Assembly (NCBI RefSeq): GCF_018361265.1
Contig: NZ_JAFLNH010000001.1
Span: 992,001-1,056,000, forward strand
Source: Mycobacterium sp. SM1
Lineage (GTDB): Bacteria; Actinomycetota; Actinomycetes; Mycobacteriales; Mycobacteriaceae
Direction of reading: 5' to 3'
Length of the DNA: 64,000 nt
Below are positions 11,309 to 20,078 of the stretch, in pieces. Below the pieces are notes generated by a model, which was not told the DNA's origin, made no database searches, and saw nothing but the letters and a program-made list of their open reading frames with translations. Every line of letters starts with the position of its first letter. Position 1 is the stretch's first letter. A program made the translations under genes and the position numbers.

Positions 11309-11887
11309 GTGAACCCTTTCGGCAGCCGCCTCTCGACCGGTGTCAGCGCGGTGGCCACGGGCCTGATCGCGATCGTCTTGGCCGGCGCGCTGTCGGGATG
11401 CAGCTCCGGTCAAATAGCCCAGACCGCGACCGTCGAGTCCGCAGTTAACGGCGCCAAGCTCAACGTCAACAACGTGGCGCTGCGTGATGTTCGCATCCAG
11501 GCCGTGCAGACCGGTGACTTCCTGCCACCCGGTCAAGCCGTCGACCTGGCGCTGGTGGCCGTCAACCGGTCACCCGATGTCGCCGACCGGCTGGTGCGCA
11601 TCACCTCCGAGATCGGCGCGGTGGCCCTCACCGGAGATACCCGCCTGCCCGCTAGCGGCAAGCTGCTCGTCGGCGCCACCGCAAGCCAGAACGTGCGGGC
11701 GTTGCGCACGGTGGAACCGGCGAACGCGGCGAGGGCAACGGTGGTGCTGGCCAAGCCGATCACCAACGGGCTGACCTACAACTTCACCTTCGAGTTCGAA
11801 AATGCAGGGCGCGCAAGCTTAATGGTGCCGATCTCGGCACCGGCGACGGCACCGCAGGTGCGGGCACTGGCTTTCGCCCAGCTTTAG
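11309..11887 (+). CDS. lpqE: Lipoprotein LpqE
   Basis: A 192-residue lipoprotein of unknown function that belongs to the mycobacterial LpqE family (Rv3584). The N-terminus has a basic stretch, a hydrophobic core and the lipobox LSGC with the modified Cys at residue 31. The rest is a beta-rich domain with NNVALRDVRIQAVQTGDF and a C-terminal TYNFTFEFENAG. GTG 11309 is chosen because it gives a normal lipoprotein signal. The stop lies 12 bp before an IS110-type element; in M. tuberculosis radA follows directly. Confidence 0.9.
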   Translation: MNPFGSRLSTGVSAVATGLIAIVLAGALSGCSSGQIAQTATVESAVNGAKLNVNNVALRDVRIQAVQTGDFLPPGQAVDLALVAVNRSPDVADRLVRITSEIGAVALTGDTRLPASGKLLVGATASQNVRALRTVEPANAARATVVLAKPITNGLTYNFTFEFENAGRASLMVPISAPATAPQVRALAFAQL

Positions 11888-11899
11888 CCCCGGCTAACC

Positions 11900-13503
11900 A
11901 TCCCTGAGTTGAGTTCCTAACTGAAGTCAAGCCACTTGGGGGTTCGTAGGCTTGCGTTTAGCGGGCTGGGATGTTAGAGCGCGTGGCGACTCCTGTGACT
12001 CCTGGCCCGCCTTTTTGCGGCGCTGGCGCATGAGTTTGTGGCGGACGTGGTCGCGGCGGCGGGGATCGAGTTGGTAGCGCTCTTTGACGATGGCTCGGCC
12101 TTCCGATTCGGTGATCGCGGTGCCATCGACGTCGCGCAGTTGGTAGGGCTGCCCGTTGCGCATGCAGGTGGCGATGCGGGTGATCAGCATGGTGGCCAGG
12201 TGGCAGATCGCCGAGTCGTGGTGGCGGTCCCCGGCCATTAGACGGTGGTACTTCGCGGCAAATTGGGGATCGACTTTGCGCGCCTGATCGGCTGCGGTGT
12301 AAAGCATTTCGCGTAGCAGCGGGTCGCCGGCCTTGGTGATCGACGACTCGGTCTTGACCACCCCCGATTGGCTGACTTTCGGGACCACTCCGGTGTAGGC
12401 GCGGATCGCCGCGAGCGAGGTGAACCGGCGCGGATCACCGATCCGGCCGGCGATGACCGCGCTGATGGTGGCTCCGAGGCCGGGCGCGGACGCGACAATC
12501 CCCTGCGGGTCGGCCTGGGCGTAGAGGTTTGCGATCCGTTCGTCGATCTCTTTGATCTGACGGGTCAAAAACAGCGCTTGTTCGGCCTCGTGGGCGATGT
12601 CGGCGGCCAGTTCGGCGAAGCTCATCCCATCGGTGCCGTCGACATTCCACAGGGCGAGGGTTTCTTTGGCCGCGACGATCAGGCCGGCGGCATGCTCGTC
12701 ACGCCAGGCGCCACGGGACCGCGTGGCGAGAAACCTGGCCAGCCTGGCCTGGCCGAGCCGGATCACTGCGTGGGGATTGGCGTAGTGCGCCAGAAACTGC
12801 AGCGCGGCGTTGCCGTAGTTCGACCCGAGCACCACATACCAGGACGGTCCCAGCAGCTCGATGAGGGAGTCGAGGCGGGCATAGACCGCGGTGCGGCGCT
12901 TGACCATCGTGGAACGCTGCTTGGTGAGCCGCCGCAACGGATCAGCTGGGCCTTGCCCGGTGTAGGGACGCAATCCTTCAGGGTGCAGCAGCGCCAGCCG
13001 GGCCAACAGCTTTGAGTCGATCCGGTCGTTCTTGGCGTGCTTGGAGTAGTACTTGCGCAGGTCCGCTGACTGAGTCGTCGGCACCATCACCACCTTCGCG
13101 CCGCGCCGGCGAAACCACCCCGCCACCACAATCCAGGCGTTTCTGGTGGGCTCGAGCACCACCGTCAGCTCGCCCGGATCCTCGGCACCCACATCGGCCC
13201 ACACCCGCTCCAGCTCGTCGGGGCGGGTCAAGAACTTACGGCCCCGCCACACCGTCTTGCCCTCACGGGCCAGCGTCGCCTGATGCGCCGCCCGGAGCGC
13301 GACGTCGATCCCCAACGTCAATGCCACTGCACAACCCTCCTGCCACAAGCTCTTCCAGATCACCAGGTGACTGAGCGCCACGGCCACGGTCCAGACATTC
13401 TCTAAGCAGGAGTCCACACCACGGGCTGGCTCCAAGTTCCCGAACAACAACACCGCACGACCAGACACCAAAGTCCACGGGAGGCCGCTCAAATCTCAGG
13501 GAT
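11900..13503 (-). mobile_element. IS110/IS1111-family insertion sequence between lpqE and radA
   Basis: About 1.6 kb carrying one full-length transposase. A short inverted repeat flanks it: atccctgagttgag at 11900-11913 and its near-complement ctcaaatctcagggat at 13488-13503. Classical IS110 elements lack inverted repeats, whereas the IS1111 subgroup has subterminal ones, so the latter is more likely. I see no target duplication. Exact termini are uncertain. Confidence 0.7.
11927..13327 (-). CDS. IS110-family DEDD transposase
   Basis: Transposase of about 466 residues from GTG 13327, which gives the typical MALTLGIDVA start; the frame stays open to 13492, but the upstream part has no family character. 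The N-terminal RuvC-like DEDD domain shows GIDVALRAAHQ, an acidic residue in VVLEPTRNAW and KNDRIDSKLLARL. The C-terminal Transposase_20 domain is seen in SAPGLGATISAVI and FTSLAAIRAYTGVVPKVSQSG, the latter ending in the region of the conserved catalytic Ser. No frameshift or stop is visible, so the element could be active. Confidence 0.92.
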   Translation of the reverse strand: MALTLGIDVALRAAHQATLAREGKTVWRGRKFLTRPDELERVWADVGAEDPGELTVVLEPTRNAWIVVAGWFRRRGAKVVMVPTTQSADLRKYYSKHAKNDRIDSKLLARLALLHPEGLRPYTGQGPADPLRRLTKQRSTMVKRRTAVYARLDSLIELLGPSWYVVLGSNYGNAALQFLAHYANPHAVIRLGQARLARFLATRSRGAWRDEHAAGLIVAAKETLALWNVDGTDGMSFAELAADIAHEAEQALFLTRQIKEIDERIANLYAQADPQGIVASAPGLGATISAVIAGRIGDPRRFTSLAAIRAYTGVVPKVSQSGVVKTESSITKAGDPLLREMLYTAADQARKVDPQFAAKYHRLMAGDRHHDSAICHLATMLITRIATCMRNGQPYQLRDVDGTAITESEGRAIVKERYQLDPRRRDHVRHKLMRQRRKKAGQESQESPRALTSQPAKRKPTNPQVA

Positions 13504-13588
13504 CACCAAATGTCCCAGTCGGACCCTCGGACCTGCCGGTGGACTCACACCGAGGCTAAATGTCAGACCCACCCGGTACCGTCACGGC

Positions 13589-15019
13589 GTGGCCAAGACC
13601 CGTTCGCAGTACCGCTGCTCGGAGTGCCACCACGTCACCGCCAAGTGGGTGGGCCGTTGCCTGCGGTGCGGCACCTGGGGAACGGTTGGCGAGGTGGCGG
13701 TACTCGCCGCAGTCGGCGACACCCGGAGGCATCCACGCAGCACGGTGTCGCGGGCGATTCCGCTCAGTTCCGTGGAGGCGGGTCGCGCCCGCCACCACGC
13801 CACCGGTGTCGGTGAGTTCGACCGGGTGCTCGGGGGCGGCCTGGTACCCGGCTCGGTGACGCTGCTGGCGGGTGATCCCGGGGTGGGCAAGTCGACACTG
13901 CTGCTCAAGGTCGCCCACCACTGGGCGCAGTCGGGGCGGCGCGCGCTGTATGTATCCGCCGAGGAGGCCGCGGGCCAGATCCGCCTGCGCGCCGACCGGA
14001 CCCGCTGCGGCCACGACGAGGTCTACCTGGCCACCGAATCCGACCTGCATCTGGTGTTGGAGCACATCACGGCGCTACAGCCGACACTGGTCGTCGTGGA
14101 CTCGGTGCAAACCCTTTCCACCACCACGGCCGACGGCGTCGCCGGCGGCGTCACCCAGGTGCGCGCTGTCACCACGGCACTGACCAGCGCCGCGAAGGCC
14201 ACCGGGGTGGCGCTGATCCTCGTCGGGCATGTCACCAAAGACGGGGCGATCGCCGGGCCACGGTCACTGGAGCACCTGGTCGACGTGGTGCTGCACTTCG
14301 AGGGCGACCGCAACGGTGCCCTGCGAATGGTCCGTGGGGTCAAAAACCGGTTCGGCGCAGCCGATGAAGTCGGCTGTTTTCTGTTGCGCGACAGTGGCAT
14401 TGAAGGCGTCGCTGAGACTTCTGGCCTGTTCGTGGAGCAACGGCGCGCACCCGTCGCCGGGACCGCGATCACCGTGGCCCTGGAGGGAAAGCGGCCCCTT
14501 GTCGGCGAGGTCCAGGCGTTGCTGGTGGCCCCATCGGGCCAGTCGCCGCGGCGGGCCGTCAGCGGTATAGACCACGCCCGGGCCGCAATGATCGCCGCCG
14601 TGCTAGAAAAGCATGCCGGGCTCGCGGTGGCAGCCAACGACATCTACCTGTCCACGGTCGGCGGCATGCGGCTGACCGATCCGTCGGCGGACCTCGCGGT
14701 GGCGATCGCATTGGCCTCGGCATACGCCAACCTCCCGGTGCCCGCCGCCGCGGTGATGATCGGTGAGGTGGGGCTGGCCGGCGACCTGCGACAAGTCACC
14801 GGAATGGAACACCGGCTCGGCGAAGCCGCTCGCCAAGGGTTCACCACCGCGGTGATACCGCCCGGATACCAGGCCGTGCCGTCGGGGCTCCGCGCGCTGG
14901 TGGCGGCCGACATCGTCGCCGCGCTGCAACACCTGCTGGACATCGCCGGCCATCCCGGCAGTCCGCCGGCGCCGCCGCTTCGGCTGACCGCGCCGCCACC
15001 TCACGATCCCGACGCATAG
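13589..15019 (+). CDS. radA: DNA repair protein RadA
   Basis: RecA-like ATPase that promotes branch migration in recombinational repair. The 476-residue protein has an N-terminal C4 zinc finger (Cys10, 13, 24, 27), Walker [10 protein letters not shown] (95-103), the RadA-specific KNRFG motif ([11 protein letters not shown]), and a C-terminal Lon protease-like domain containing [12 protein letters not shown] and [15 protein letters not shown]. The start is GTG 13589. In the mycobacterial order I know, disA (c-di-AMP synthase) follows radA directly; here only 49 bp separate its stop from a convergent gene. Confidence 0.97.
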   Translation: MAKTRSQYRCSECHHVTAKWVGRCLRCGTWGTVGEVAVLAAVGDTRRHPRSTVSRAIPLSSVEAGRARHHATGVGEFDRVLGGGLVPGSVTLLAGDPGVGKSTLLLKVAHHWAQSGRRALYVSAEEAAGQIRLRADRTRCGHDEVYLATESDLHLVLEHITALQPTLVVVDSVQTLSTTTADGVAGGVTQVRAVTTALTSAAKATGVALILVGHVTKDGAIAGPRSLEHLVDVVLHFEGDRNGALRMVRGVKNRFGAADEVGCFLLRDSGIEGVAETSGLFVEQRRAPVAGTAITVALEGKRPLVGEVQALLVAPSGQSPRRAVSGIDHARAAMIAAVLEKHAGLAVAANDIYLSTVGGMRLTDPSADLAVAIALASAYANLPVPAAAVMIGEVGLAGDLRQVTGMEHRLGEAARQGFTTAVIPPGYQAVPSGLRALVAADIVAALQHLLDIAGHPGSPPAPPLRLTAPPPHDPDA

Positions 15020-15068
15020 CGGAATGACGCCCAGCGGAATGACTCCGCCACCGGCAACCCAATTGCCG

Positions 15069-15887
15069 TCAGTTCCCGGCGGGGCCGGGCGCCGCCGGGG
15101 GTGGCGGAGGCGGCGCCATGGGCGGCGGGGGACCGCCGGCTTCCGCCGGAGGCGGCGGCGGGGGCGCAGCCAGGATGAACGGAACCGGTGCCGAACGCAG
15201 ATTGCCCAGTTGCACCACCAGGTTGTAGGTGCCGGGGCCGATGGCGGGCCGCGGCAGCGGACAGCCCGGTGCCGACCCCATTCCGGTCCAGGTGACCGCG
15301 GTCGTGACTTGCTCGCCCGGGGTAAAAGTCTTCACCAGAGTCTCGTTCGATGGCGCGCAGTCCAGATTGGACCACAGCCGTTTATTGTCCAGGGTGTAGA
15401 CGTAGGCCGCGAGCACCGCGGCCCCCACATCGCGTTTGCACGCCACCAGGCCGATGTTGGTGACGACCATGGTGAATTTCGGCTGGTCACCCAGGACGTA
15501 CTGGGGTTGGTTGGTCAAACCCTTGACGGCCAGGGTCGAGTCGGGACAGTCGTCGCCCTCCTTGAGCACCGGGGGCGGTTGCACGGCCCCGGTCGGCGTC
15601 GGAGCGGGAGCCGCGCTCTGCGCCGCCGGGGGAACCATCGGAGTCTTGACCTCGGGCTGCGCGGCCGGCGGGGGCGCCTGGGGGGTGGTTGCGGGGCCGG
15701 GCTTGGCGGTGTTGGTGGTCTTCGCGCCGGCGCTGCCGTCCAGGAGAGCAACAATGGCGGCGACCACAATCCCGATCACGGCCACCGCGATCGCCAGTGC
15801 CAGCCCCCGGCGCCGCCAATAGACCTGTGGCGGTAGCGGGCCACGTGGTTCCAGATCCAGCACGGTCACACCGTAAGCCCAGGTCAT
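15069..15887 (-). CDS. Conserved Pro/Ala-rich membrane protein (Rv3587c type)
   Basis: A 272-residue protein of unknown function. It has a short cytoplasmic start, one transmembrane helix (about 28-49), a Pro/Ala/Lys-rich linker (about 55-105), and a folded extracytoplasmic domain with conserved Cys residues (DDCPDSTLAVKGL, GLVACKRDVGA, NLDCAPSNE, APGCPLPRP) likely to form disulfides. The C-terminus is a run of Pro and Gly. Domain residues 110-245 resemble the Rv3587c family. It converges on radA. Confidence 0.85.
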   Translation of the reverse strand: MTWAYGVTVLDLEPRGPLPPQVYWRRRGLALAIAVAVIGIVVAAIVALLDGSAGAKTTNTAKPGPATTPQAPPPAAQPEVKTPMVPPAAQSAAPAPTPTGAVQPPPVLKEGDDCPDSTLAVKGLTNQPQYVLGDQPKFTMVVTNIGLVACKRDVGAAVLAAYVYTLDNKRLWSNLDCAPSNETLVKTFTPGEQVTTAVTWTGMGSAPGCPLPRPAIGPGTYNLVVQLGNLRSAPVPFILAAPPPPPPAEAGGPPPPMAPPPPPPAAPGPAGN

Positions 15888-16025
15888 ACCAATAGCAGCT
15901 ACCCGGCTCGGCGTGTCGCCGGGTCAGCTGACACCGCCGCAATATCCCTTCGATGGTTCACGACCGCCCCGCCCGGCCGCAAGCGAAAGACCCCCGGGAC
16001 CGCTCCGCCGCCCCGCGGCGGCCAT

Positions 16026-16655
16026 TCAGCTATGCGGCTCGTCGCCGATCTCGCCGATGCGATCCCGCAGCAGCACCTGGCCCTCGGCGAGACGATAGGT
16101 GACACCGGCGATGGCCAGCGTACCCGCCGCCACCCGCTCGGCGATGACGGTGGAGCGCGCCATCAGCAGCGCCAGCGTCTCGCGCACGTGCCGCGCCTCG
16201 AACTCGTCGACGCGACTCAGGCCGTCACGGCGGCCCAGCAGGATCGAGGGCGTCACCCGTTCCACGACGTCGCGCACGTACCCGGCCGGCAGGGCACCGC
16301 CGTCGAGTGCCGTCAGCGCCGCCTGGACGGCGCCGCAGCCATCATGACCGAGCACGACGATGAGGGGGACGCCGAGCACCGACACCGCGTACTCCACCGA
16401 GCCCAGGACCGCGGAGTCGATGACGTGCCCAGCGGTGCGCACCACGAACATGTCGCCCAGGCCTTGATCGAAGATGATCTCCGCGGCCACCCGGCTGTCC
16501 GCGCAGCCGAAGATCACGGCAGTGGGTTTCTGCGCGGCGGCCAGGCTGGCCCGATGCTCGGCGCCTTGGCTGGGATGCTTGGGCTTGCCGGCGACGAATC
16601 GCTGGTTACCCTCCTTAAGTGCCTTCCATGCGGCCACCGGGTCGACATCGCGCAT
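16026..16655 (-). CDS. canB: Beta-class carbonic anhydrase
   Basis: Interconverts CO2 and bicarbonate in the cytoplasm. The 209-residue protein carries the zinc ligands of the beta class: Cys in GCADSR (with Asp and Arg of the gate dyad), and His and Cys in LGHDGCGAV. I chose ATG 16655 because the product then begins MRDVDPVAAWKALKEGN like the Rv3588c orthologue; the longer open frame to 16910 covers mutY on the other strand. It is divergent from mutY with only 25 bp between the starts. Confidence 0.95.
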   Translation of the reverse strand: MRDVDPVAAWKALKEGNQRFVAGKPKHPSQGAEHRASLAAAQKPTAVIFGCADSRVAAEIIFDQGLGDMFVVRTAGHVIDSAVLGSVEYAVSVLGVPLIVVLGHDGCGAVQAALTALDGGALPAGYVRDVVERVTPSILLGRRDGLSRVDEFEARHVRETLALLMARSTVIAERVAAGTLAIAGVTYRLAEGQVLLRDRIGEIGDEPHS

Positions 16656-16680
16656 GGCAGATATTCTGGCCCAACCACCC

Positions 16681-17556
16681 ATGACCATCTCTGCCCGTGA
16701 ACTGCTCGACTGGTATGGCCGGTCACGGCGCGACCTGCCGTGGCGCGGTCCCGGTGTCGGCGCGTGGCCAATCCTGGTCAGCGAATTCATGCTCCAGCAG
16801 ACGCCGGTGGCCCGGGTGGTGCCGATCTGGCGCGAATGGGTGGCGCGCTGGCCTACCGCCTCGGCCACCGCCGCGGCCACCCTGGCCGACGTGCTGCGCG
16901 CCTGGGGCAAACTGGGTTATCCGATGCGGGCTAAACGGCTGCACCTATGCGCCACCGTGATCGCCCAAGATCACGGCGATGTGGTTCCTGAGGACGTTGA
17001 CACCCTGCTGAGGCTGCCGGGCGTCGGCAGCTACACCGCGCGTGCGGTGGCCTGTTTCGCTTACCGCAAGCCGGTCCCTGTTGTCGACACCAATGTGCGC
17101 CGGGTGCTGGCCCGCGCCGTGCACGGGTGCGCCCAGCCCAGCGCGCCGTCGGCTGCCCGTGACCACGCTGAGGTTGCCGCGCTACTCCCGAACGACCAAC
17201 GAGCACACCAGTTTTCGGCAGCACTGATGGAGCTGGGCGCCACGGTGTGCACCGCCCGGGCACCAAAGTGCGGGTTGTGCCCACTGAGCACGTGCAGCTG
17301 GCGAAACGCCGGGTATCCGCCCGCGGGCGGGCCCGCTCGCCGCGTGCAGCGCTACGCGGGGACCAACCGCCAGATCCGGGGTCGGCTGTTGGATGTGCTG
17401 CGCGCCCGGGACTCTCCGGTCACCCGGGCCGAGCTGGATGTCGCATGGCCGAGCGATAGCCACCGGCGCGACCGGGCGCTGGAATCACTGCGGGCCGACG
17501 GGCTGGTCACCCAGACGGCCGACGGCCGGTTCGCGCTGGCGGGTGAAGACGGTTAA
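16681..17556 (+). CDS. mutY: A/G-specific adenine DNA glycosylase MutY
   Basis: Removes adenine opposite 8-oxoguanine. The 291-residue protein has the catalytic Glu35 (SEFMLQQT), helix-hairpin-helix LPGVGSYTA (112-120), catalytic Asp136 (VVDTNVRR) and a 4Fe-4S loop with Cys190, 197, 200 and 205. The C-terminal part is short and lacks an obvious full MutT-like domain, as in other mycobacterial MutY. ATG 16681 is 25 bp from the divergent canB start. The stop overlaps the stop of the convergent hydrolase gene. Confidence 0.96.
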   Translation: MTISARELLDWYGRSRRDLPWRGPGVGAWPILVSEFMLQQTPVARVVPIWREWVARWPTASATAAATLADVLRAWGKLGYPMRAKRLHLCATVIAQDHGDVVPEDVDTLLRLPGVGSYTARAVACFAYRKPVPVVDTNVRRVLARAVHGCAQPSAPSAARDHAEVAALLPNDQRAHQFSAALMELGATVCTARAPKCGLCPLSTCSWRNAGYPPAGGPARRVQRYAGTNRQIRGRLLDVLRARDSPVTRAELDVAWPSDSHRRDRALESLRADGLVTQTADGRFALAGEDG

Positions 17557-18311
17557 CACGCCGCCAAGAAAGACGCTACCGCCCGCCGATATATCTGCGC
17601 CGCCTCGTCGTGAACCAGATGACCCGCTCCAGGGACGTGCAAATAGCTTGCTTGGCAAGAGCTTTCGCGCATCTTACGCATCTGGCCAGGTGGTGTGACG
17701 GAGTCACCGGCCTCGATGAGCAGTGCCGGGGACCGCACCTCCTGCCACTGCGCCCAATAGTCGCGAGTACCCCACTCGGCGGCGATCTCGATCCAGCGCT
17801 CGACGTGGCCGTGCAGCCGCCAGCCAGTGTCGATGCGATCGAACGATTCCATGAAGTACCGGCCCGCGACCTGGCCGAATAGGGCGAATATCTGTTCAGC
17901 GGAGTCGAATTCGACTGGCAGGGCCTGCAGCCACGGCTCCCATGGAGCAGTGCTGCGGCCCCGGAAATCCGGTGCCATATCCTCGATCACCAGCGCTGAG
18001 ACCAGTTCGGGACGTTCCGCCGCCAGGCACCACGAGTGCAGGGCGCCCATCGAATGCCCGATCAGGACCACGGGTACCCCCAGGGTGGCCACCGCGTCAC
18101 CCAAGTCGGCCACGAAACGCTCGGTGCTGATCGGGTACGGGCCGGGGACGTCACGGCCCCGGTGCCACGGCGCGTCATAGGTGTGGACGGTGCCCAGCCG
18201 GGTCAGCCACGGCAGCTGACGCGACCAGGTGCTGCCGCGCCCCATCAAACCGTGGACCAAGACCAGCGGCGTGCCGCGGCCGCCGCGGCGGCTCAGCAAC
18301 TCGGTGGCCAT
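17553..18311 (-). CDS. Alpha/beta hydrolase (Rv3591c type)
   Basis: A 252-residue alpha/beta-fold hydrolase of unknown substrate. The oxyanion segment is LVHGLMGRGSTW, the nucleophile elbow GHSMG (85-89, Ser87), and the catalytic His is in GAGH (His231). An Asp in LLIEAGDSVTPP completes the likely triad. I start at ATG 18311 (MATELLSRRGG); the open frame extends upstream without family sequence. Convergent with mutY, sharing bases 17553-17556. Epoxide hydrolase, esterase or haloperoxidase-like roles cannot be told apart. Confidence 0.88.
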   Translation of the reverse strand: MATELLSRRGGRGTPLVLVHGLMGRGSTWSRQLPWLTRLGTVHTYDAPWHRGRDVPGPYPISTERFVADLGDAVATLGVPVVLIGHSMGALHSWCLAAERPELVSALVIEDMAPDFRGRSTAPWEPWLQALPVEFDSAEQIFALFGQVAGRYFMESFDRIDTGWRLHGHVERWIEIAAEWGTRDYWAQWQEVRSPALLIEAGDSVTPPGQMRKMRESSCQASYLHVPGAGHLVHDEAAQIYRRAVASFLAAC

Positions 18312-18404
18312 GCACCCTATCCTCGCGTGACGTGCGCCGTGGCGCTGTCGTAATCCGGTGATAGCACCGGAGTTCTCCCGGGCCGGCACGGTAGCCTAGC
18401 TGGC

Positions 18405-18722
18405 ATGCCAGTGGTAAAGATCAACGCAATCGAGGTTCCCGCGGGCGCCGGCCCCGAACTGGAGAAGCGCTTCGCCCATCGCGCGCACGCCGTGGAGAAC
18501 GCGCCCGGCTTTCTCGGGTTTCAGTTGCTGCGCCCGGTCAAAGGCGAGGACCGCTATTTCGTGGTGACGCAATGGGAGTCCGATGAGGCCTTCCAAGCGT
18601 GGGCGAGCGGGCCCGCTATCGAAGCCCATGCGGGGCATCGGGCCAACCCCGTGGCGACCGGCGCGTCGCTGCTGGAATTCGAGGTTGTGCTGGACGTTGC
18701 CGGTAGCGGCGCGCGGGCATAG
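18405..18722 (+). CDS. mhuD: Heme-degrading monooxygenase MhuD
   Basis: Small ABM-fold enzyme of the IsdG family that opens heme to mycobilin and releases iron. The 105 residues match the M. tuberculosis MhuD (Rv3592) I know, with the heme-pocket residues Asn7, Trp66 and His75 all present. It works as a cytosolic dimer. ATG 18405 gives MPVVKINAIEVPAG. The lipoprotein gene lpqF starts within or just after its 3' end, so the two are likely co-transcribed. Confidence 0.97.
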   Translation: MPVVKINAIEVPAGAGPELEKRFAHRAHAVENAPGFLGFQLLRPVKGEDRYFVVTQWESDEAFQAWASGPAIEAHAGHRANPVATGASLLEFEVVLDVAGSGARA

Positions 18723-20061
18723 CCCGAGGCGGCCACGCCGCCGGGTGGTGGCGCTGGTGGCCATCTCGCTGCTGGCCGTCGTCCCGCTGGCAGGGTGCTC
18801 GCCGCCCCCCGCGGCACCCGCGAACGCCGCGAATACCCGGGGGCGGATCGACATCAGAACACCGCCGGGTCTGCGCGCCCGGCAGATCGTGGACATGCTC
18901 AACTCGGATTGGCCGATCGGCCCCACCGGTGTTCGCACCCTGGCCGCGGCCGGCATGGTCGAGCGGGTCGAGGGCATGATGGAGGCGCTGTGGTGGGACC
19001 GCCCCTTTATCGTCGACGCCGTCGACGTGCGGGCCGGTGCCGCCACATTGCACCTCACCAGCTCTTACGGCGCTCGCCAGGAGATCAGGATTCACACCGA
19101 TGACGACAGGCTCGTCGACGGTTTCGACGTCACCACCCAGGCGCCCACGATCACGTCCTGGCGGGACGTCGACACCGCGTTGAGCCGGACCGGTGCCCGT
19201 TACTCGTATCAAGCCGCCAAGGTCCGCGAGGGCCGCTGCGAACGGGTCGCGGGCGCCAACAGCGCCCAATCCCTGCCGCTGGCGTCGATTTTCAAGTTGT
19301 ATGTGCTCTACGCCGTGGCGGACGCGATCACAGCGGGGACGATGTCCTGGAATGACGAGCTGATCATCACCGCGAAGAGCAAAGCCGTCGGCTCTTCCGG
19401 GCTGGAGCTGCCGGTCGGAGCGCAGGTAACGGTTCGCACCGCCGCCGAAAAAATGATCGCCACCAGCGACAACATGTCCACCGACCTGCTCATCGACAAG
19501 GTGGGCACCCACGCAGTCGAGAATGCGCTGATCGCAGCCGGCCATCACGATCCGGCCAGCATGACCCCCTTCCCCACCATGCACGAGCTGTTTTCGGTCG
19601 GCTGGGGCATCCCGGATGTTCGCGACCAGTGGCGTCAGGCCTCCCCACAAGTGCGTGCGCAGCTGCTGCAGGAGGCGGATTCGCGTCCCTACCAACCGGA
19701 CCCAGCTCGAGCCCACGCCCCGGCGTCTAGCTACGGCGCGGAATGGTACGGCAGCGCCGAGGACATCTGCCGGGTGCACGCGGCATTGCAGGCGGGCGCG
19801 ACCGGTGCGGCCGCGCCCGTCCAGCAGATTCTGGCCGCTGTCCCGGGCCTTGATCTGGACCCCCGCGAGTGGCCGTACCTCGGTGCGAAAGCCGGCGGGT
19901 TGCCGGGCGATTTGACTTTCAGCTGGTACGCCGTCGACAAGACGGGACAGCCGTGGGTGGTCAGCTTTCAGCTGACCTGGCCACGCGATCATGGCCCGGC
20001 CGCGACCGGCTGGATGCTGCAGATCGCCAAGCAGGCTTTCGCGCTGCTGTCAAGGCGCTAA
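18697..20061 (+). CDS. lpqF: Lipoprotein LpqF, class A beta-lactamase-like
   Basis: An exported lipoprotein with a serine beta-lactamase-like domain. The lipobox is LAGC, preceded by an Arg-rich n-region and a hydrophobic core. The SxxK motif lies in LASIFKLY and an SDN-like motif in ATSDNMSTDLL, so the fold is probably intact. Substrate unknown. The start is uncertain: TTG 18697 keeps the Arg-rich region (about 454 residues) and overlaps mhuD by 26 bases; GTG 18745 or 18748 would give a shorter signal. Converges on clpC1. Confidence 0.88.
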   Translation: MPVAARGHSPRRPRRRVVALVAISLLAVVPLAGCSPPPAAPANAANTRGRIDIRTPPGLRARQIVDMLNSDWPIGPTGVRTLAAAGMVERVEGMMEALWWDRPFIVDAVDVRAGAATLHLTSSYGARQEIRIHTDDDRLVDGFDVTTQAPTITSWRDVDTALSRTGARYSYQAAKVREGRCERVAGANSAQSLPLASIFKLYVLYAVADAITAGTMSWNDELIITAKSKAVGSSGLELPVGAQVTVRTAAEKMIATSDNMSTDLLIDKVGTHAVENALIAAGHHDPASMTPFPTMHELFSVGWGIPDVRDQWRQASPQVRAQLLQEADSRPYQPDPARAHAPASSYGAEWYGSAEDICRVHAALQAGATGAAAPVQQILAAVPGLDLDPREWPYLGAKAGGLPGDLTFSWYAVDKTGQPWVVSFQLTWPRDHGPAATGWMLQIAKQAFALLSRR

Positions 20062-20078
20062 CCGGCCGCCCGGCGAGG

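Noticed and set aside
16656..16910. N-terminal extension of canB
   Set aside because: It overlaps mutY and lacks carbonic anhydrase similarity; ATG 16655 fits the family start.
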